64,000 bases of DNA, taken from Pedobacter sp. MC2016-05 (GTDB lineage: Bacteria > Bacteroidota > Bacteroidia > Sphingobacteriales > Sphingobacteriaceae). The notes under the pieces were generated by a model that was given only the letters and a program-made list of their open reading frames with translations, was not told the origin of the DNA and ran no database searches. The position numbers were made by a program, and so were the translations under genes. The stretch covers positions 1-64,000 of the forward strand of contig NZ_JAPIVT010000018.1 in assembly GCF_026239735.1 (NCBI RefSeq). Reading direction: 5' to 3'. Numbering within the stretch: position 1 is the stretch's first letter; each line of letters begins with the position of its first letter. Shown piece after piece: positions 16,847-25,637 of the stretch.

Positions 16847-17563
16847 AATACCTTTCTTAACAGCTACGTCCCTAAACTATAAAATATATTATAAAAAGAG
16901 TACCTGCTGTTTTCTTTATTTTATCAACAATTGCGCCATCAAGGTGGAGAAACAGGCTTTCGTAACCCTAATCTTCCAGAAATCAACGTAAGAAATTCGT
17001 TAAGATAATATTAAATCACTTTATATATATCTACGTAATAAGTGTTTTATAAGTTTTGAGGCAGATTTTTAGTGCTCACCTTAATGCCGCTTTAAATATT
17101 GTCGGTTTTTTGTAAGGAAATTTACACCAACTCATACTGACAAATTGTAACCTTTTACATCAGCAATTTACAAATTTTGACAGTAAATAAAAAGATATTG
17201 ACATCGTTTCTCGAATAAACTACAAACTTAATCGTGGCCAAATAAAAAATCTGCTTAATTACTAATGAATTAACCTTTTTATAAATGCTTTTGTTTTCTG
17301 AAAAAGGCTGTCCACCGACAACTATTTAGGCAAGCCCCGCTAACACGACAAGTCCGTTTGTGTAGAAAAACACAACCCGGGCTTTTCGTTAATATCGGGT
17401 TTAATTAACAAGTATATTACATCTATTAACGCAGATTGCTCAAGCTGCGGAACTAATCTTTTACGGTTTGAAAAGACATCGCATCAGTAGTCAAGAATAA
17501 TTTATTCCAAGAAAATCTAACCCCAAATAACTAACGTATATGTAACTGATTTTGACAAACAAT
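16847..17563. other. Long non-coding gap between clpC and a small secreted gene
   Basis: This 717-bp stretch separates divergently transcribed clpC and the gene at 17564. No protein-coding frame convinced me. The right half, 17332-17449, contains GC-richer inverted repeats described separately. The remainder is AT-rich and probably holds the clpC promoter, which I could not place. Confidence 0.5.
17332..17449 (+). ncRNA. Candidate structured leader or small RNA
   Basis: Complementary segments are visible by eye. AAGCCC (17332-17337) pairs with GGGCTT (17379-17384) and encloses TTGTGT/ACACAA (17358-17363 with 17370-17375). An alternative stem, AACCCG (17374-17379) with CGGGTT (17396-17401), shares bases with both and cannot form at the same time. 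CGCAG/CTGCG (17430-17434 with 17445-17449) follows. Mutually exclusive stems upstream of a gene are typical of attenuators or riboswitches, but the stems are short, no known family is recognised and the strand is assumed. Confidence 0.3.
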
Positions 17564-17881
17564 ATGGAAACTCTCTACCAACGGTTTTTTATTATACTTT
17601 TTTTGCTGCTTGCTTTTGCCGGCAGAATAGTGGTATATGCAAATCCCGTTACAGAAACAGCCAAAGAAGTCATCAAGAAAAATTCGACTGACGAAACTGA
17701 TAAGTCAGCTTCAGACAAACAAAACCAACTGGAAGAAAAAGTGAAACTAACAGATCTTGATTTGAACCAGGTTTTAAATTTTGTATTTTCCGATTTAAAC
17801 ACCGCCAATCAGCTTTCATTCTCCCGCAATTTCATTTTAGCTTATTGCCATCTTCAGGTACCTGAACAACCCCCGAAATAG
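17564..17881 (+). CDS. Small secreted protein, unknown
   Basis: This 105-residue product begins METLYQRFFIILFLLLAFAG, a signal peptide or single membrane anchor. A polar segment rich in Lys, Asp, Glu and Ser follows, then a short conserved-looking block LTDLDLNQVLNFVFSDLNTA. I do not recognise the family. The ATG at 17564 was chosen over an in-frame TTG at 17552. A DUF4394 lipoprotein gene follows 53 bases downstream in the same direction, so the two may be co-transcribed. Coding status is supported by the signal peptide and neighbourly spacing only. Confidence 0.6.
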   Translation: METLYQRFFIILFLLLAFAGRIVVYANPVTETAKEVIKKNSTDETDKSASDKQNQLEEKVKLTDLDLNQVLNFVFSDLNTANQLSFSRNFILAYCHLQVPEQPPK

Positions 17882-17934
17882 TAGCCTACCTAGCTCCTAT
17901 TTTTTCAATTAAAATAATTACTAAAACTACAATC

Positions 17935-19458
17935 ATGATGAAATCTAGACATTTCTTCATAATGGCACTTTTTGCCCTTATGACCCCAATTTTATTTTCT
18001 GCCTGCAAAAAGGACAGAAAAAACCTGATGGAAACACTTGTTCCGGGCCCGGATTTAAATTTTTACGCATTAACATCCGACAGCAAATTGTTGATGATCA
18101 ATGCTAAAAACCCTTCTTCTGCAACGTCGACAGTAAACATTTCTGGCTTACAACAAGGCGAAATGCTTTTAGGAATAGATTTCCGCCCTGCTACAGGACA
18201 GCTTTATGGCCTAGGCAGCACTAGCCGTTTATATGTGATCGATCAAAAAACAGGTGCAGCAAGATCCATTTCTGCCGCTCCTTTTACTACATTATTATCT
18301 GGTACAGCTGTAGGTTTCGATTTCAATCCAACGGTAGATCGTATTCGCGTGGTGACTAATAATGGTCAAAACCTACGTTTAAACCCAGAAACGGGCACAG
18401 TAATGATTGTAGATGGCGCCATCAACGGTGTTTCAAATGCAAAAGTTACTTCGGTAGCTTATACACAAAACAAAGCCGGTGCTACAGCAACCGTTCTTTT
18501 TGATATTGATGCTGCTACGGATAAACTTTATAAACAAGATCCACCGAATGATGGGAAACTGGTTGAAGTTGGAAGCTTAGGCTTCGATGTTGAAGAAGCT
18601 GGCGGTTTCGATATCAATTCTGATGGAACTGCGGCTATTGCAGCATTATCGGTTGCAGGAACTTCATCTCTTTTCACTATTGATACCAATACTGGTAAAG
18701 CATCAAAAATTGGAAACCTTCCTGCAAATATTACAGGGTTAGCTATCCCAACTGAGCCAGTTGCTTATGCAGTTTCGAATAATAATGAGTTATTAATTTT
18801 CAATCCAATGGCTGCAACACCAACAATTGCGGTTAAAATGATTGCTGGTATTCAAACTGGCGAACAAATTTTAGGGATAGATTTCCGTCCACTAAACGGC
18901 CAACTGTATGCTTTAGGCAGCAGCAGCAGAATCTATACCATTAATACATCTTCTGGGGCAGCTACGGCTGTAGGTATTGCTCCATTTAGCACTTTGTTGA
19001 GTGGCACACAATTCGGCTTCGATTTCAATCCAACTGTCGATCGCATCAGGATTGTAAGTAATGCTGGTCAGAATTTAAGGTTCAATCCATTGGATGGGAG
19101 TGTAATTGCAGATGGAACATTAAATCCTGCAACTACAGGAATTACTGGTGCTGCTTACACCAACAACTTTTTTGGCGCAACTACAACAGTTTTATTTGAT
19201 ATCGATTCAATTAGCGATAAGTTGGTAAAACAAGATAATCCAAACGGTGGATTGTTGGTTGACGTGGGTGCTTTAGGTGTTAATGTTGAGGCAAGCAACG
19301 GCTTTGATATAGGAGGTACTAGTGGCTTAGCTTACGGCTTATTTACCGTGGGTACAACCCAAAGAGTTTATAGCGTAAACTTAACTACTGGAGCAGCTAC
19401 TGCTGGTGCAACTATAACAAATGCGTCTAGAGGTTTTGCTTTAGGATTAGGTTTTTAA
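17935..19458 (+). CDS. DUF4394 lipoprotein with two homologous halves
   Basis: The 507-residue protein has a lipoprotein signal (lipobox FSAC, then KKDRK) followed by two copies of DUF4394 of about 230 residues. The copies are obvious from LGIDFRPATGQLYGLGSTSR in the first and LGIDFRPLNGQLYALGSSSR in the second, and from the paired FDFNPTVDRIR motifs. The family is predicted to fold as a beta-propeller-like structure and has no established activity. Location is probably the outer membrane or surface. The product is complete, ending at a terminator. Confidence 0.87.
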   Translation: MMKSRHFFIMALFALMTPILFSACKKDRKNLMETLVPGPDLNFYALTSDSKLLMINAKNPSSATSTVNISGLQQGEMLLGIDFRPATGQLYGLGSTSRLYVIDQKTGAARSISAAPFTTLLSGTAVGFDFNPTVDRIRVVTNNGQNLRLNPETGTVMIVDGAINGVSNAKVTSVAYTQNKAGATATVLFDIDAATDKLYKQDPPNDGKLVEVGSLGFDVEEAGGFDINSDGTAAIAALSVAGTSSLFTIDTNTGKASKIGNLPANITGLAIPTEPVAYAVSNNNELLIFNPMAATPTIAVKMIAGIQTGEQILGIDFRPLNGQLYALGSSSRIYTINTSSGAATAVGIAPFSTLLSGTQFGFDFNPTVDRIRIVSNAGQNLRFNPLDGSVIADGTLNPATTGITGAAYTNNFFGATTTVLFDIDSISDKLVKQDNPNGGLLVDVGALGVNVEASNGFDIGGTSGLAYGLFTVGTTQRVYSVNLTTGAATAGATITNASRGFALGLGF

Positions 19459-19478
19459 TCACTATATTTTATTGATGA

Positions 19479-19513
19479 ATGGCTGCAGTATAATTACTGC
19501 GGCCATTTTTTTT
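19479..19513 (+). terminator. Terminator after the DUF4394 gene
   Basis: ATGGCTGCAGTA pairs with TACTGCGGCCAT (one mismatch) around a four-base loop at 19479-19506, followed by a run of T. It separates this gene from ettA. Confidence 0.8.
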
Positions 19514-19585
19514 GGTATACTAATTCTAGCTATCGCTTAGATTTTTGTTTCAAAATAAGCATCTTTGCAGAAATAAAATTCCATT

Positions 19586-21265
19586 ATGTCTGACGAAAAA
19601 ATAATCTTTTCAATGGCTGGAGTGAGTAAAATCTATCCACCACAAAAACAGGTTTTAAAAAATATTTACTTATCATTTTTCTACGGTGCTAAAATTGGCG
19701 TTGTCGGTTTAAACGGTTCTGGTAAATCATCTTTACTTAAAATTATTGCTGGCTTAGATAAATCGATACAGGGCGAAGTTGTTTTTTCGCCAGGTTACTC
19801 TGTAGGTTATCTTGCGCAGGAACCAATTCTTGATCCTGAGAAAACAGTACGGGAAGTGGTTGAAGAAGGTGTTGCAGAAGTGACTGCTATTTTAAAAGAA
19901 TACGAAGAAGTAAATGAAGCTTTCGGCTTGGAAGAAAATTATTCTGACGCCGATAAGATGGATAAATTAATGGCTCGTCAAGGCGAACTACAAGATAAAA
20001 TCGATGCTTTAGGTGCCTGGGAAATCGATTCGAGATTAGAAAGAGCAATGGATGCTTTGCGCTGCCCTGATCCGGAAACGAAAATCGGCGTACTTTCAGG
20101 TGGTGAACGTCGCCGTGTGGCCATGTGTCGCTTATTGCTTCAAAAGCCTGATGTTTTATTATTGGATGAGCCAACCAACCACTTGGATGCAGAAAGTATC
20201 TATTGGTTAGAGCAATTCTTACAAAACTACGAAGGAACCGTTATCGCCGTAACCCACGATAGGTATTTCCTAGACAACGTAGCCGGATGGATTTTGGAGT
20301 TGGATCGCGGTGAAGGTATTCCTTGGAAAGGCAATTATTCATCATGGCTAGATCAGAAGGCCAAACGTTTGGCACAAGAAGATAAAACAGAAAGTAAACG
20401 TCAAAAAGCTTTAGAGCGTGAGTTGGAATGGGTACGTATGGCACCAAAAGCACGTCATGCAAAATCTAAGGCTCGTTTAGCAAATTATGACAAGCTGGCA
20501 TCTGAGGATGGAAAAGAAAGAGAAGATAAACTGGAGCTTTTCATCCCTGCGGGTCCTCGCTTGGGGAACGTGGTAATCGAAGCAACGAATGTAACTAAAG
20601 CTTATGGCGATAAAGTTTTGTTTGATAACTTAAACTTTTCGTTGCCACCGGCTGGTATTGTCGGCATTATCGGTCCAAATGGTGCAGGTAAAACTACTTT
20701 ATTCCGCTTAATTACCGGACAGGAAGAACCTGATAATGGAACCTTCCGTGTGGGTGAAACTGTTGAGCTGGGTTATGTAGATCAAATGCACAATGATTTG
20801 GATGCAGATAAAACCGTTTACGAAAACATTACCGATGGTTTGGATAACATTCAATTGGGAACCAAAGCCGTTAACGGCCGAGCTTATGTTTCAAAATTCA
20901 ATTTCAACGGGGGCGATCAACAGAAAAAAGTAGGTATTTTATCGGGTGGAGAACGTAATCGAGTTCACCTGGCCATTACTTTAAAGAAGGGTGCAAACGT
21001 ACTTTTGCTCGATGAGCCGACGAATGATATTGATGTAAACACTTTACGCGCATTAGAAGAAGCTTTAGAAAACTTTGGTGGTTGTGCTGTAGTCATCAGT
21101 CACGATAGGTGGTTTTTAGACAGGATTTGTACACACATTTTAGCTTTTGAAGGCAATTCTGAAGTTTATTTCTTCGAAGGAAATTATTCTGATTACGAGG
21201 AAAATAGAAAGAAACGCCTGGGAGATGTAGCTCCGAAACGAATTAGATATAAAAAGTTAAACTAG
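19586..21265 (+). CDS. ettA: EttA-type ABC-F translational factor
   Basis: This cytoplasmic ABC-F protein has two ATPase domains and no membrane part. EttA binds the ribosomal E site and gates elongation according to ATP level. The 559-residue product has GLNGSGKS (41-48) and GPNGAGKT as Walker A motifs, LSGGERRRVA and LSGGERNRVH as signatures, and DEPTNHLDAE and DEPTNDIDVN as Walker B. The charged linker and the length near 555 match EttA rather than Uup or antibiotic-resistance ABC-F proteins. A TCTTTG box lies about 20 bases upstream of the ATG. Confidence 0.93.
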   Translation: MSDEKIIFSMAGVSKIYPPQKQVLKNIYLSFFYGAKIGVVGLNGSGKSSLLKIIAGLDKSIQGEVVFSPGYSVGYLAQEPILDPEKTVREVVEEGVAEVTAILKEYEEVNEAFGLEENYSDADKMDKLMARQGELQDKIDALGAWEIDSRLERAMDALRCPDPETKIGVLSGGERRRVAMCRLLLQKPDVLLLDEPTNHLDAESIYWLEQFLQNYEGTVIAVTHDRYFLDNVAGWILELDRGEGIPWKGNYSSWLDQKAKRLAQEDKTESKRQKALERELEWVRMAPKARHAKSKARLANYDKLASEDGKEREDKLELFIPAGPRLGNVVIEATNVTKAYGDKVLFDNLNFSLPPAGIVGIIGPNGAGKTTLFRLITGQEEPDNGTFRVGETVELGYVDQMHNDLDADKTVYENITDGLDNIQLGTKAVNGRAYVSKFNFNGGDQQKKVGILSGGERNRVHLAITLKKGANVLLLDEPTNDIDVNTLRALEEALENFGGCAVVISHDRWFLDRICTHILAFEGNSEVYFFEGNYSDYEENRKKRLGDVAPKRIRYKKLN

Positions 21266-21271
21266 TACAAA

Positions 21272-21302
21272 AAGTCCCGAGTAAAATCGGGACTTTTTTT
21301 TT
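21272..21302 (+). terminator. ettA terminator, probably shared
   Basis: AAGTCCCGA/TCGGGACTT (21272-21280 with 21287-21295) is followed by a run of nine T. It sits between convergent ettA and the gene ending at 21309. An A run on the left side could also serve leftward transcripts. Confidence 0.88.
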
Positions 21303-21308
21303 ATCAAT

Positions 21309-21701
21309 TTAATGTGAACTTGTAATAAACGGAACATTCGGTTGCTGACTTTCCTTAGCTTTTCTCTTTCCTCTAAAAAAGAAATAAAGATTAAGAAACA
21401 GCATAATTCCTAGGTAAATAGAAAATCCACCGATTTTAGAGCTTAAAGCTTCAACTAAGTCCTGATAGCTATTGGAGTAGATGGTTATTTTCATGATTAA
21501 AAGCGCAAAACCAACATTCAATAAATAAAATCCTGTTTCGAAAAGTTTATTTGTTGCATTTGCAATCTCCTCTCTTCCTTTAAAAATATCGAGCATGTAA
21601 ATCTTACTATTTTTAAATAATGTTTTTGAAACATAAAAAGTTAAGAAAAGTGCTACTGGTAAATAGACAGCATAACCGATTAAAATTTTGGTAGTTTCCA
21701 T
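21309..21701 (-). CDS. Small integral membrane protein, paralogue of its neighbour
   Basis: The 130-residue protein has three likely membrane segments (about 7-26, 57-75, 91-112) and a soluble basic tail. I do not recognise a named family. Its middle, NKLFETGFYLLNVGFALLIM, aligns with INKSLLVSYYLVNIGYCAMT of the protein encoded just upstream, and both continue into an E(A/V)L(A/S)SK segment. The pair therefore arose by duplication. The genes are 18 bases apart and probably co-transcribed. Nothing in the sequence indicates function. Confidence 0.7.
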   Translation of the reverse strand: METTKILIGYAVYLPVALFLTFYVSKTLFKNSKIYMLDIFKGREEIANATNKLFETGFYLLNVGFALLIMKITIYSNSYQDLVEALSSKIGGFSIYLGIMLFLNLYFFFRGKRKAKESQQPNVPFITSSH

Positions 21702-21719
21702 GACTAAATTTTTAGATTG

Positions 21720-22067
21720 TTATTTAATTAATTTATGAATGGTATTGGTAAGCAAAAAAATATTCGAATAATGTAATATTGAAAGTATGCAGATGATTGT
21801 GGCCACTTTGCTAGCCAAAACTTCTGCGAGTTGCAGAGGGTTGTTAATGGTTTCCCAGCTTATGAGCGTCATAGCGCAATAGCCGATATTAACCAAATAG
21901 TAAGAAACCAAAAGTGATTTGTTAATTTGTTGGCACAATTCCAAATGATCAGGAATCAGTGCAGCGACAAAAATATTACCGTATCGATAGCAAATTTTTC
22001 CCACTATAACGATGATAAAAACAATTACTGAAATGAAGATGCCGTAACCTAATAAATTGTAATTCAT
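21720..22067 (-). CDS. Small integral membrane protein, paralogue of its neighbour
   Basis: The 115-residue protein has three predicted membrane segments (about 5-24, 53-73, 88-108) and a hydrophilic stretch (PDHLELCQQINK) between the first two. It is the first gene of a two-gene operon with its paralogue at 21309-21701. The shared framework is YLVNIGY...W.TI....LAEVLASKV...HYSNIF. Function is unknown. The 175-bp gap to the next gene contains no recognised element apart from the esterase terminator. Confidence 0.7.
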   Translation of the reverse strand: MNYNLLGYGIFISVIVFIIVIVGKICYRYGNIFVAALIPDHLELCQQINKSLLVSYYLVNIGYCAMTLISWETINNPLQLAEVLASKVATIICILSILHYSNIFLLTNTIHKLIK

Positions 22068-22211
22068 TTTACCAGCTTTTAATGATTATCAACCCCATGC
22101 TATCCAATCAAAATTCAGTAGCAATAAATCCACATACTTTCATTTTGATGAAGTAAATATAAATACTATTTCCTGTATTTTCAAATATTATTGAAAGTTT
22201 AAATAAAAAAA

Positions 22212-22240
22212 TAAACCCATGACGGTTAGCCATGGGTTTA
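22212..22240 (-). terminator. Terminator of the SGNH esterase transcript
   Basis: TAAACCCATG/CATGGGTTTA (22212-22221 with 22231-22240) is a perfect ten-pair stem. On the minus strand it is followed by a T-rich run. It directly follows the stop of the gene ending at 22243. Confidence 0.85.
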
Positions 22241-22242
22241 TT

Positions 22243-22971
22243 TTATTTTCTTCTTCTTAAGATTTTATCTATTGCTTGTTCTGTTACGGTTTCCATCACC
22301 TTGTAACCAGCGAAATTCGGATGTACTCCATCTTCAGTATATTCGGCTTTTTGTCCATTTCTTTCGTCTACCAATGGTGTCCAATAATCCAAAATAGTAA
22401 AATGATTGGCTTTTGCATAGGCAACAATTTCATCATTAAGCGAAATAATCTGATCTGCCACACCTTTTAAATTTTTATTCCAAGGGTACTCGTAAATGGG
22501 CAAATATTTGCAGAGAATAACCTTAATATGATTTTTCTTCGCCAATTCGGCCATTGATTTGATGTTGTTTAAAACCGTTTCATTGCTTACGTGTCCCTTG
22601 TTTCCAGCCAAATCATTGCTACCTGCTAAAATAATAACTGCCTTCGGTTTCAGGTTAATAACATCCTGCCTAAACCTAATCAATAATTGGGGAGAGATTT
22701 GTCCGCTTATTCCTCTATCTATATAGGGGTTGCGCTTAAAATATTCGGGATCTTTCTGTTTCCAGAATTCGAATATTGAACTACCTAAAAACACCACTCT
22801 TTTCTCGCCTTTTGCTGTCGGGGCCAACAATTCGTTTTCTCGCTTATATTTGGAAAGCGCCGCCCAATCGTCGGAAAAATCCTCCTTTTTATTTGGATCG
22901 GATTGTTGGGCAAATAAGGTTACAGAGCTTAAGGCAAATAGGAATATTAATATCTTAATTTTCATTAACAT
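22243..22971 (-). CDS. Secreted SGNH/GDSL-type hydrolase
   Basis: The 242-residue protein starts with a signal peptide (ILIFLFALSSVTLFAQ). It carries SGNH-hydrolase blocks: VVFLGSSIFEFW (block I, with GSS in place of GDS), GISGQISPQ (block II Gly), ILAGSNDLAG (block III Asn) and DGVHPNFAGY (block V with catalytic Asp and His). Such enzymes remove acyl groups from esters, often on polysaccharides. Substrate is unknown. A second ATG six bases in (22965) is an equally good start. Confidence 0.87.
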   Translation of the reverse strand: MLMKIKILIFLFALSSVTLFAQQSDPNKKEDFSDDWAALSKYKRENELLAPTAKGEKRVVFLGSSIFEFWKQKDPEYFKRNPYIDRGISGQISPQLLIRFRQDVINLKPKAVIILAGSNDLAGNKGHVSNETVLNNIKSMAELAKKNHIKVILCKYLPIYEYPWNKNLKGVADQIISLNDEIVAYAKANHFTILDYWTPLVDERNGQKAEYTEDGVHPNFAGYKVMETVTEQAIDKILRRRK

Positions 22972-22989
22972 GGAATGTTGTTAATCGAT

Positions 22990-23220
22990 TTACTTTTTCT
23001 CTTCTCTAGGGCCTCTTTTATAGATTACCAAACCATTTAAGAAATTACGCAAAATCTGATCTCCACAGGGCTTGAAATTTTCATGGTCTTCATTTCTAAA
23101 AATATCGCCCAATTCAGCTTTTGTAACTTTAAATCCAACTAAATCGCAAATGGTAATAATATCTTCCGTTTTTAATGACAGTGCGACTCTCAATTTTTTT
23201 AAAATATCGTTATTGCTCAT
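22990..23220 (-). CDS. Single-repeat DUF1456 protein (YehS-like)
   Basis: The 76-residue product matches one repeat of DUF1456: NNDILKKLRVALSLKTEDII and then FRNEDHENFKPCGDQILRNF. Enteric YehS has two such repeats and about 150 residues, so this is a half-size version. It ends with a charged tail that looks complete rather than truncated. The function of the family is unknown. It lies between a helicase gene and an esterase gene on the same strand; the gap to the esterase is 18 bases, so co-transcription is likely. Confidence 0.85.
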   Translation of the reverse strand: MSNNDILKKLRVALSLKTEDIITICDLVGFKVTKAELGDIFRNEDHENFKPCGDQILRNFLNGLVIYKRGPREEKK

Positions 23221-23306
23221 GTTTTGTTTTTAATTATTGAATGAGTGAATGATTGAATTATACACCTAACTTTACTGCCCAATTCTATTTAACCTTCAAC
23301 CTTCAG

Positions 23307-24611
23307 CTAACTCGCTATCTCCAGTTTTAATTTCTTTCCTTTAATTTTCTCGCCAGCCAATGTGCGCAGCAATAGATCAGCTTTCGCTCGCTTTACAGCT
23401 ACATAGCTTGTGGTATCTTTCACTTCTATTAATCCCAATTCCTCTTTGGCAAGTCCACCTTTTTGCAAGAATAAACCTACTATATCTATTTTATTAATTT
23501 TATCTTTTTTTCCGTGTGCCAAATACAATGTTACCCAATCACTGGCTTCCGGAATAGCATAATTGTCTTTAAGCTCTTCCTCTTCTATATTTTCTGGAAG
23601 ATACTTATAATTTTCTTCAGGGGTAATTACAGCATAGGCAGTTCCCTTTGCATGCATCCTGGCTGTACGTCCATTTCGATGAATATAGGCATCTTCAGTA
23701 TAGGGCAGCTGATAGTGAACGATGTGTTCAATTTCAGGGATATCGAGCCCACGGGCGGCCAAATCAGTTGTAATTAAAATTTTGTGACTGCCGTTTCTGA
23801 ATTTCAATAGTGCTTTCTCCCTATCAATCTGCTCCATTCCGCCATGAAAAACATCATGTCCTAAACCATGCTCAAACAAAATATCACTAATTCGATCTAC
23901 CGTTTCACGGTGATTACAGAACACCAGCGTATTTTTGTTCCCTATCTTACTTAATAACCTAAATACGATTTCCAATTTATCTGCTGCTGGTGCCGTTACC
24001 TTTTTCAATATTAAATCTGGCTTGGCTTTTAAGTTTGTAGAAAAATCAATATCCACAGGATTCTTCAATTTAACAAAAGCAGGAATCTCTTCCATTTTTG
24101 TAGCCGAAGTAAGAATTCGTTGCTTCAAAGATAAAAGCTTACCGATGATGTAAGACATATCCGATTCGAAACCAAACTCCAAAGATTTATCAAACTCATC
24201 CAGAATTAAATTTTCGACGAAAGATTCATCAAAATTCTGGTGTTCTAAATGATAAGCAATCCGACCTGGCGTACCGATTAATACAGCCGGTGGATGAGTC
24301 AGGTTATTCTTTTCTACTCGAACGGCATGTCCTCCATAGCAACAATTAACCTTAAATGGACTTCCCATTTGTTTAAAAACCTGCTCAATTTGCAAAGCAA
24401 GTTCTCTTGAAGGCACCAAAATCATGGCTTGAACGCCTTTAACTTCGGGTTTTAATTTTTGCAGCAAGGGCAATAGAAATGCCAAGGTCTTGCCAGATCC
24501 GGTTGGCGCAATCAGCAATACATCGTTGCCGGATTTTACTGCCTTTAAAGCAGCCTCCTGCATCTCATTAAGCTTGGTAATATTTAATCTTTTTAAGGCG
24601 TCCTCTATCAT
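23307..24611 (-). CDS. DEAD-box-like RNA helicase with variant motifs
   Basis: This is an ATP-dependent RNA helicase, probably acting in ribosome assembly or RNA turnover. Motifs visible from the start at 24611 include the Q-motif region LNEMQ, Walker A APTGSGKT, PSRELALQ (Ia), GTPGR (Ib), LILDEFDKS (motif II, DEFD instead of DEAD), TSAT (III), TTDLAARGLD (V) and HRNGRTAR (VI, usually HRIGRTGR). A C-terminal domain of about 90 residues resembles the RNA-binding tail of DbpA-like helicases. A longer frame from 24629 exists, but MIEDALKRLN matches the usual N-terminus. Confidence 0.88.
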   Translation of the reverse strand: MIEDALKRLNITKLNEMQEAALKAVKSGNDVLLIAPTGSGKTLAFLLPLLQKLKPEVKGVQAMILVPSRELALQIEQVFKQMGSPFKVNCCYGGHAVRVEKNNLTHPPAVLIGTPGRIAYHLEHQNFDESFVENLILDEFDKSLEFGFESDMSYIIGKLLSLKQRILTSATKMEEIPAFVKLKNPVDIDFSTNLKAKPDLILKKVTAPAADKLEIVFRLLSKIGNKNTLVFCNHRETVDRISDILFEHGLGHDVFHGGMEQIDREKALLKFRNGSHKILITTDLAARGLDIPEIEHIVHYQLPYTEDAYIHRNGRTARMHAKGTAYAVITPEENYKYLPENIEEEELKDNYAIPEASDWVTLYLAHGKKDKINKIDIVGLFLQKGGLAKEELGLIEVKDTTSYVAVKRAKADLLLRTLAGEKIKGKKLKLEIAS

Positions 24612-24654
24612 TTCGCCAAAGATAAGCATTTCGATTGGCCCTGATAAAATTCAA

Positions 24655-24879
24655 TTAGAACTTAAACAGCCTTGATTTAAGTTTTCTAATAGCAGAAAAG
24701 CTGAAGCGTTTTTCCAATAACATTAACATCCTACCACGTTTGGCCATTGATGAATTAACTTTTTCTGTTACAAGATCAACAGATGATTTTAATCTATCAG
24801 TTAAATCATCCGCAAATTTATTGGCTCTGCTGTTTTGCAAAAGCTGAGGTTCTTGAATTAATTCTGCTCTCATAATCAT
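24655..24879 (-). CDS. Small hypothetical protein
   Basis: This 74-residue frame is Lys/Arg-rich toward the end (KRGRMLMLLEKRFSFSAIRK) and has an amphipathic helix in the middle (DDLTDRLKSSVDLVTEKVNS). It has no signal peptide. It lies 43 bases before the helicase start on the same strand, so it may be the first gene of that transcript. The family is not recognised, and coding status rests on position and length only. Confidence 0.5.
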   Translation of the reverse strand: MIMRAELIQEPQLLQNSRANKFADDLTDRLKSSVDLVTEKVNSSMAKRGRMLMLLEKRFSFSAIRKLKSRLFKF

Positions 24880-25115
24880 TGGTTTTTAATATGACATGTA
24901 ACAAATAAAACGTTCGTTAAGTTGTAATTAATATGAATCAATTGATATTAATCACAATTAAAACACTTAACTTGTTGAAAACTAAGTTTTTGTTAACAAA
25001 TAAACAACCTAGCTTAACATCAATTTAATTTCTAGCTCCTATTTTTATATAAACCAAAGTACCATTTGTGCCAAAGGGATTCCTTTGGAATTAACCTTAA
25101 AAAACAACTTAGTGT

Positions 25116-25589
25116 ATGACCTGGAAAAAATTTAGTGGAGAAATCATCCAATCTTCTATCCTTGAAGAAGTAGAGCAAGCCATTATCCGAGAAACAGAAA
25201 ATGGCTACAAACTGAAAGTCTGTATCGGAACCGATTCGCAAGTTAAGGGACTAACAACCGATTTTGCAACGGTTATCGTACTGCTAAGAGAGCATCATGG
25301 AGGCTTCATGTACATCCATCAGGAAAACAGCACTCAACAAGTGGGTATAAAAGAAAGAATGTTGATGGAGGTTCAAAAATCAATCGAAACCGCTTATTCT
25401 ATTTGCGATTTGCTGGATATTTATGATGTTGCTCTGGAAGTTCATGCAGATATTAACACCAATCCTTCTTTCAAATCGAACAAGGCACTAAACGATGCCA
25501 TGGGATATATTTTAAGTATGGGCTTTATTTTCAAAGCCAAACCTGAAGCATTTGCCAGCTCCACCTGCGCAGATAAAATGGTACACTAG
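25116..25589 (+). CDS. YkuK-family ribonuclease H-like protein
   Basis: The 157-residue protein belongs to the family formerly called DUF458, related to RNase H folds. The recognisable part is LKVCIGTDSQVKG near residue 35, the following central strand TDFATVIVLLREH, and acidic residues in VALEVHADINTNP later in the chain. These acidic positions could form a metal site, but nuclease activity has not been assigned with certainty. It is flanked by unrelated genes. Confidence 0.85.
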   Translation: MTWKKFSGEIIQSSILEEVEQAIIRETENGYKLKVCIGTDSQVKGLTTDFATVIVLLREHHGGFMYIHQENSTQQVGIKERMLMEVQKSIETAYSICDLLDIYDVALEVHADINTNPSFKSNKALNDAMGYILSMGFIFKAKPEAFASSTCADKMVH

Positions 25590-25637
25590 TTTTGCAAAGA
25601 AAATTTATAAGAGTATCTTTAACATAAATCATTTTGT

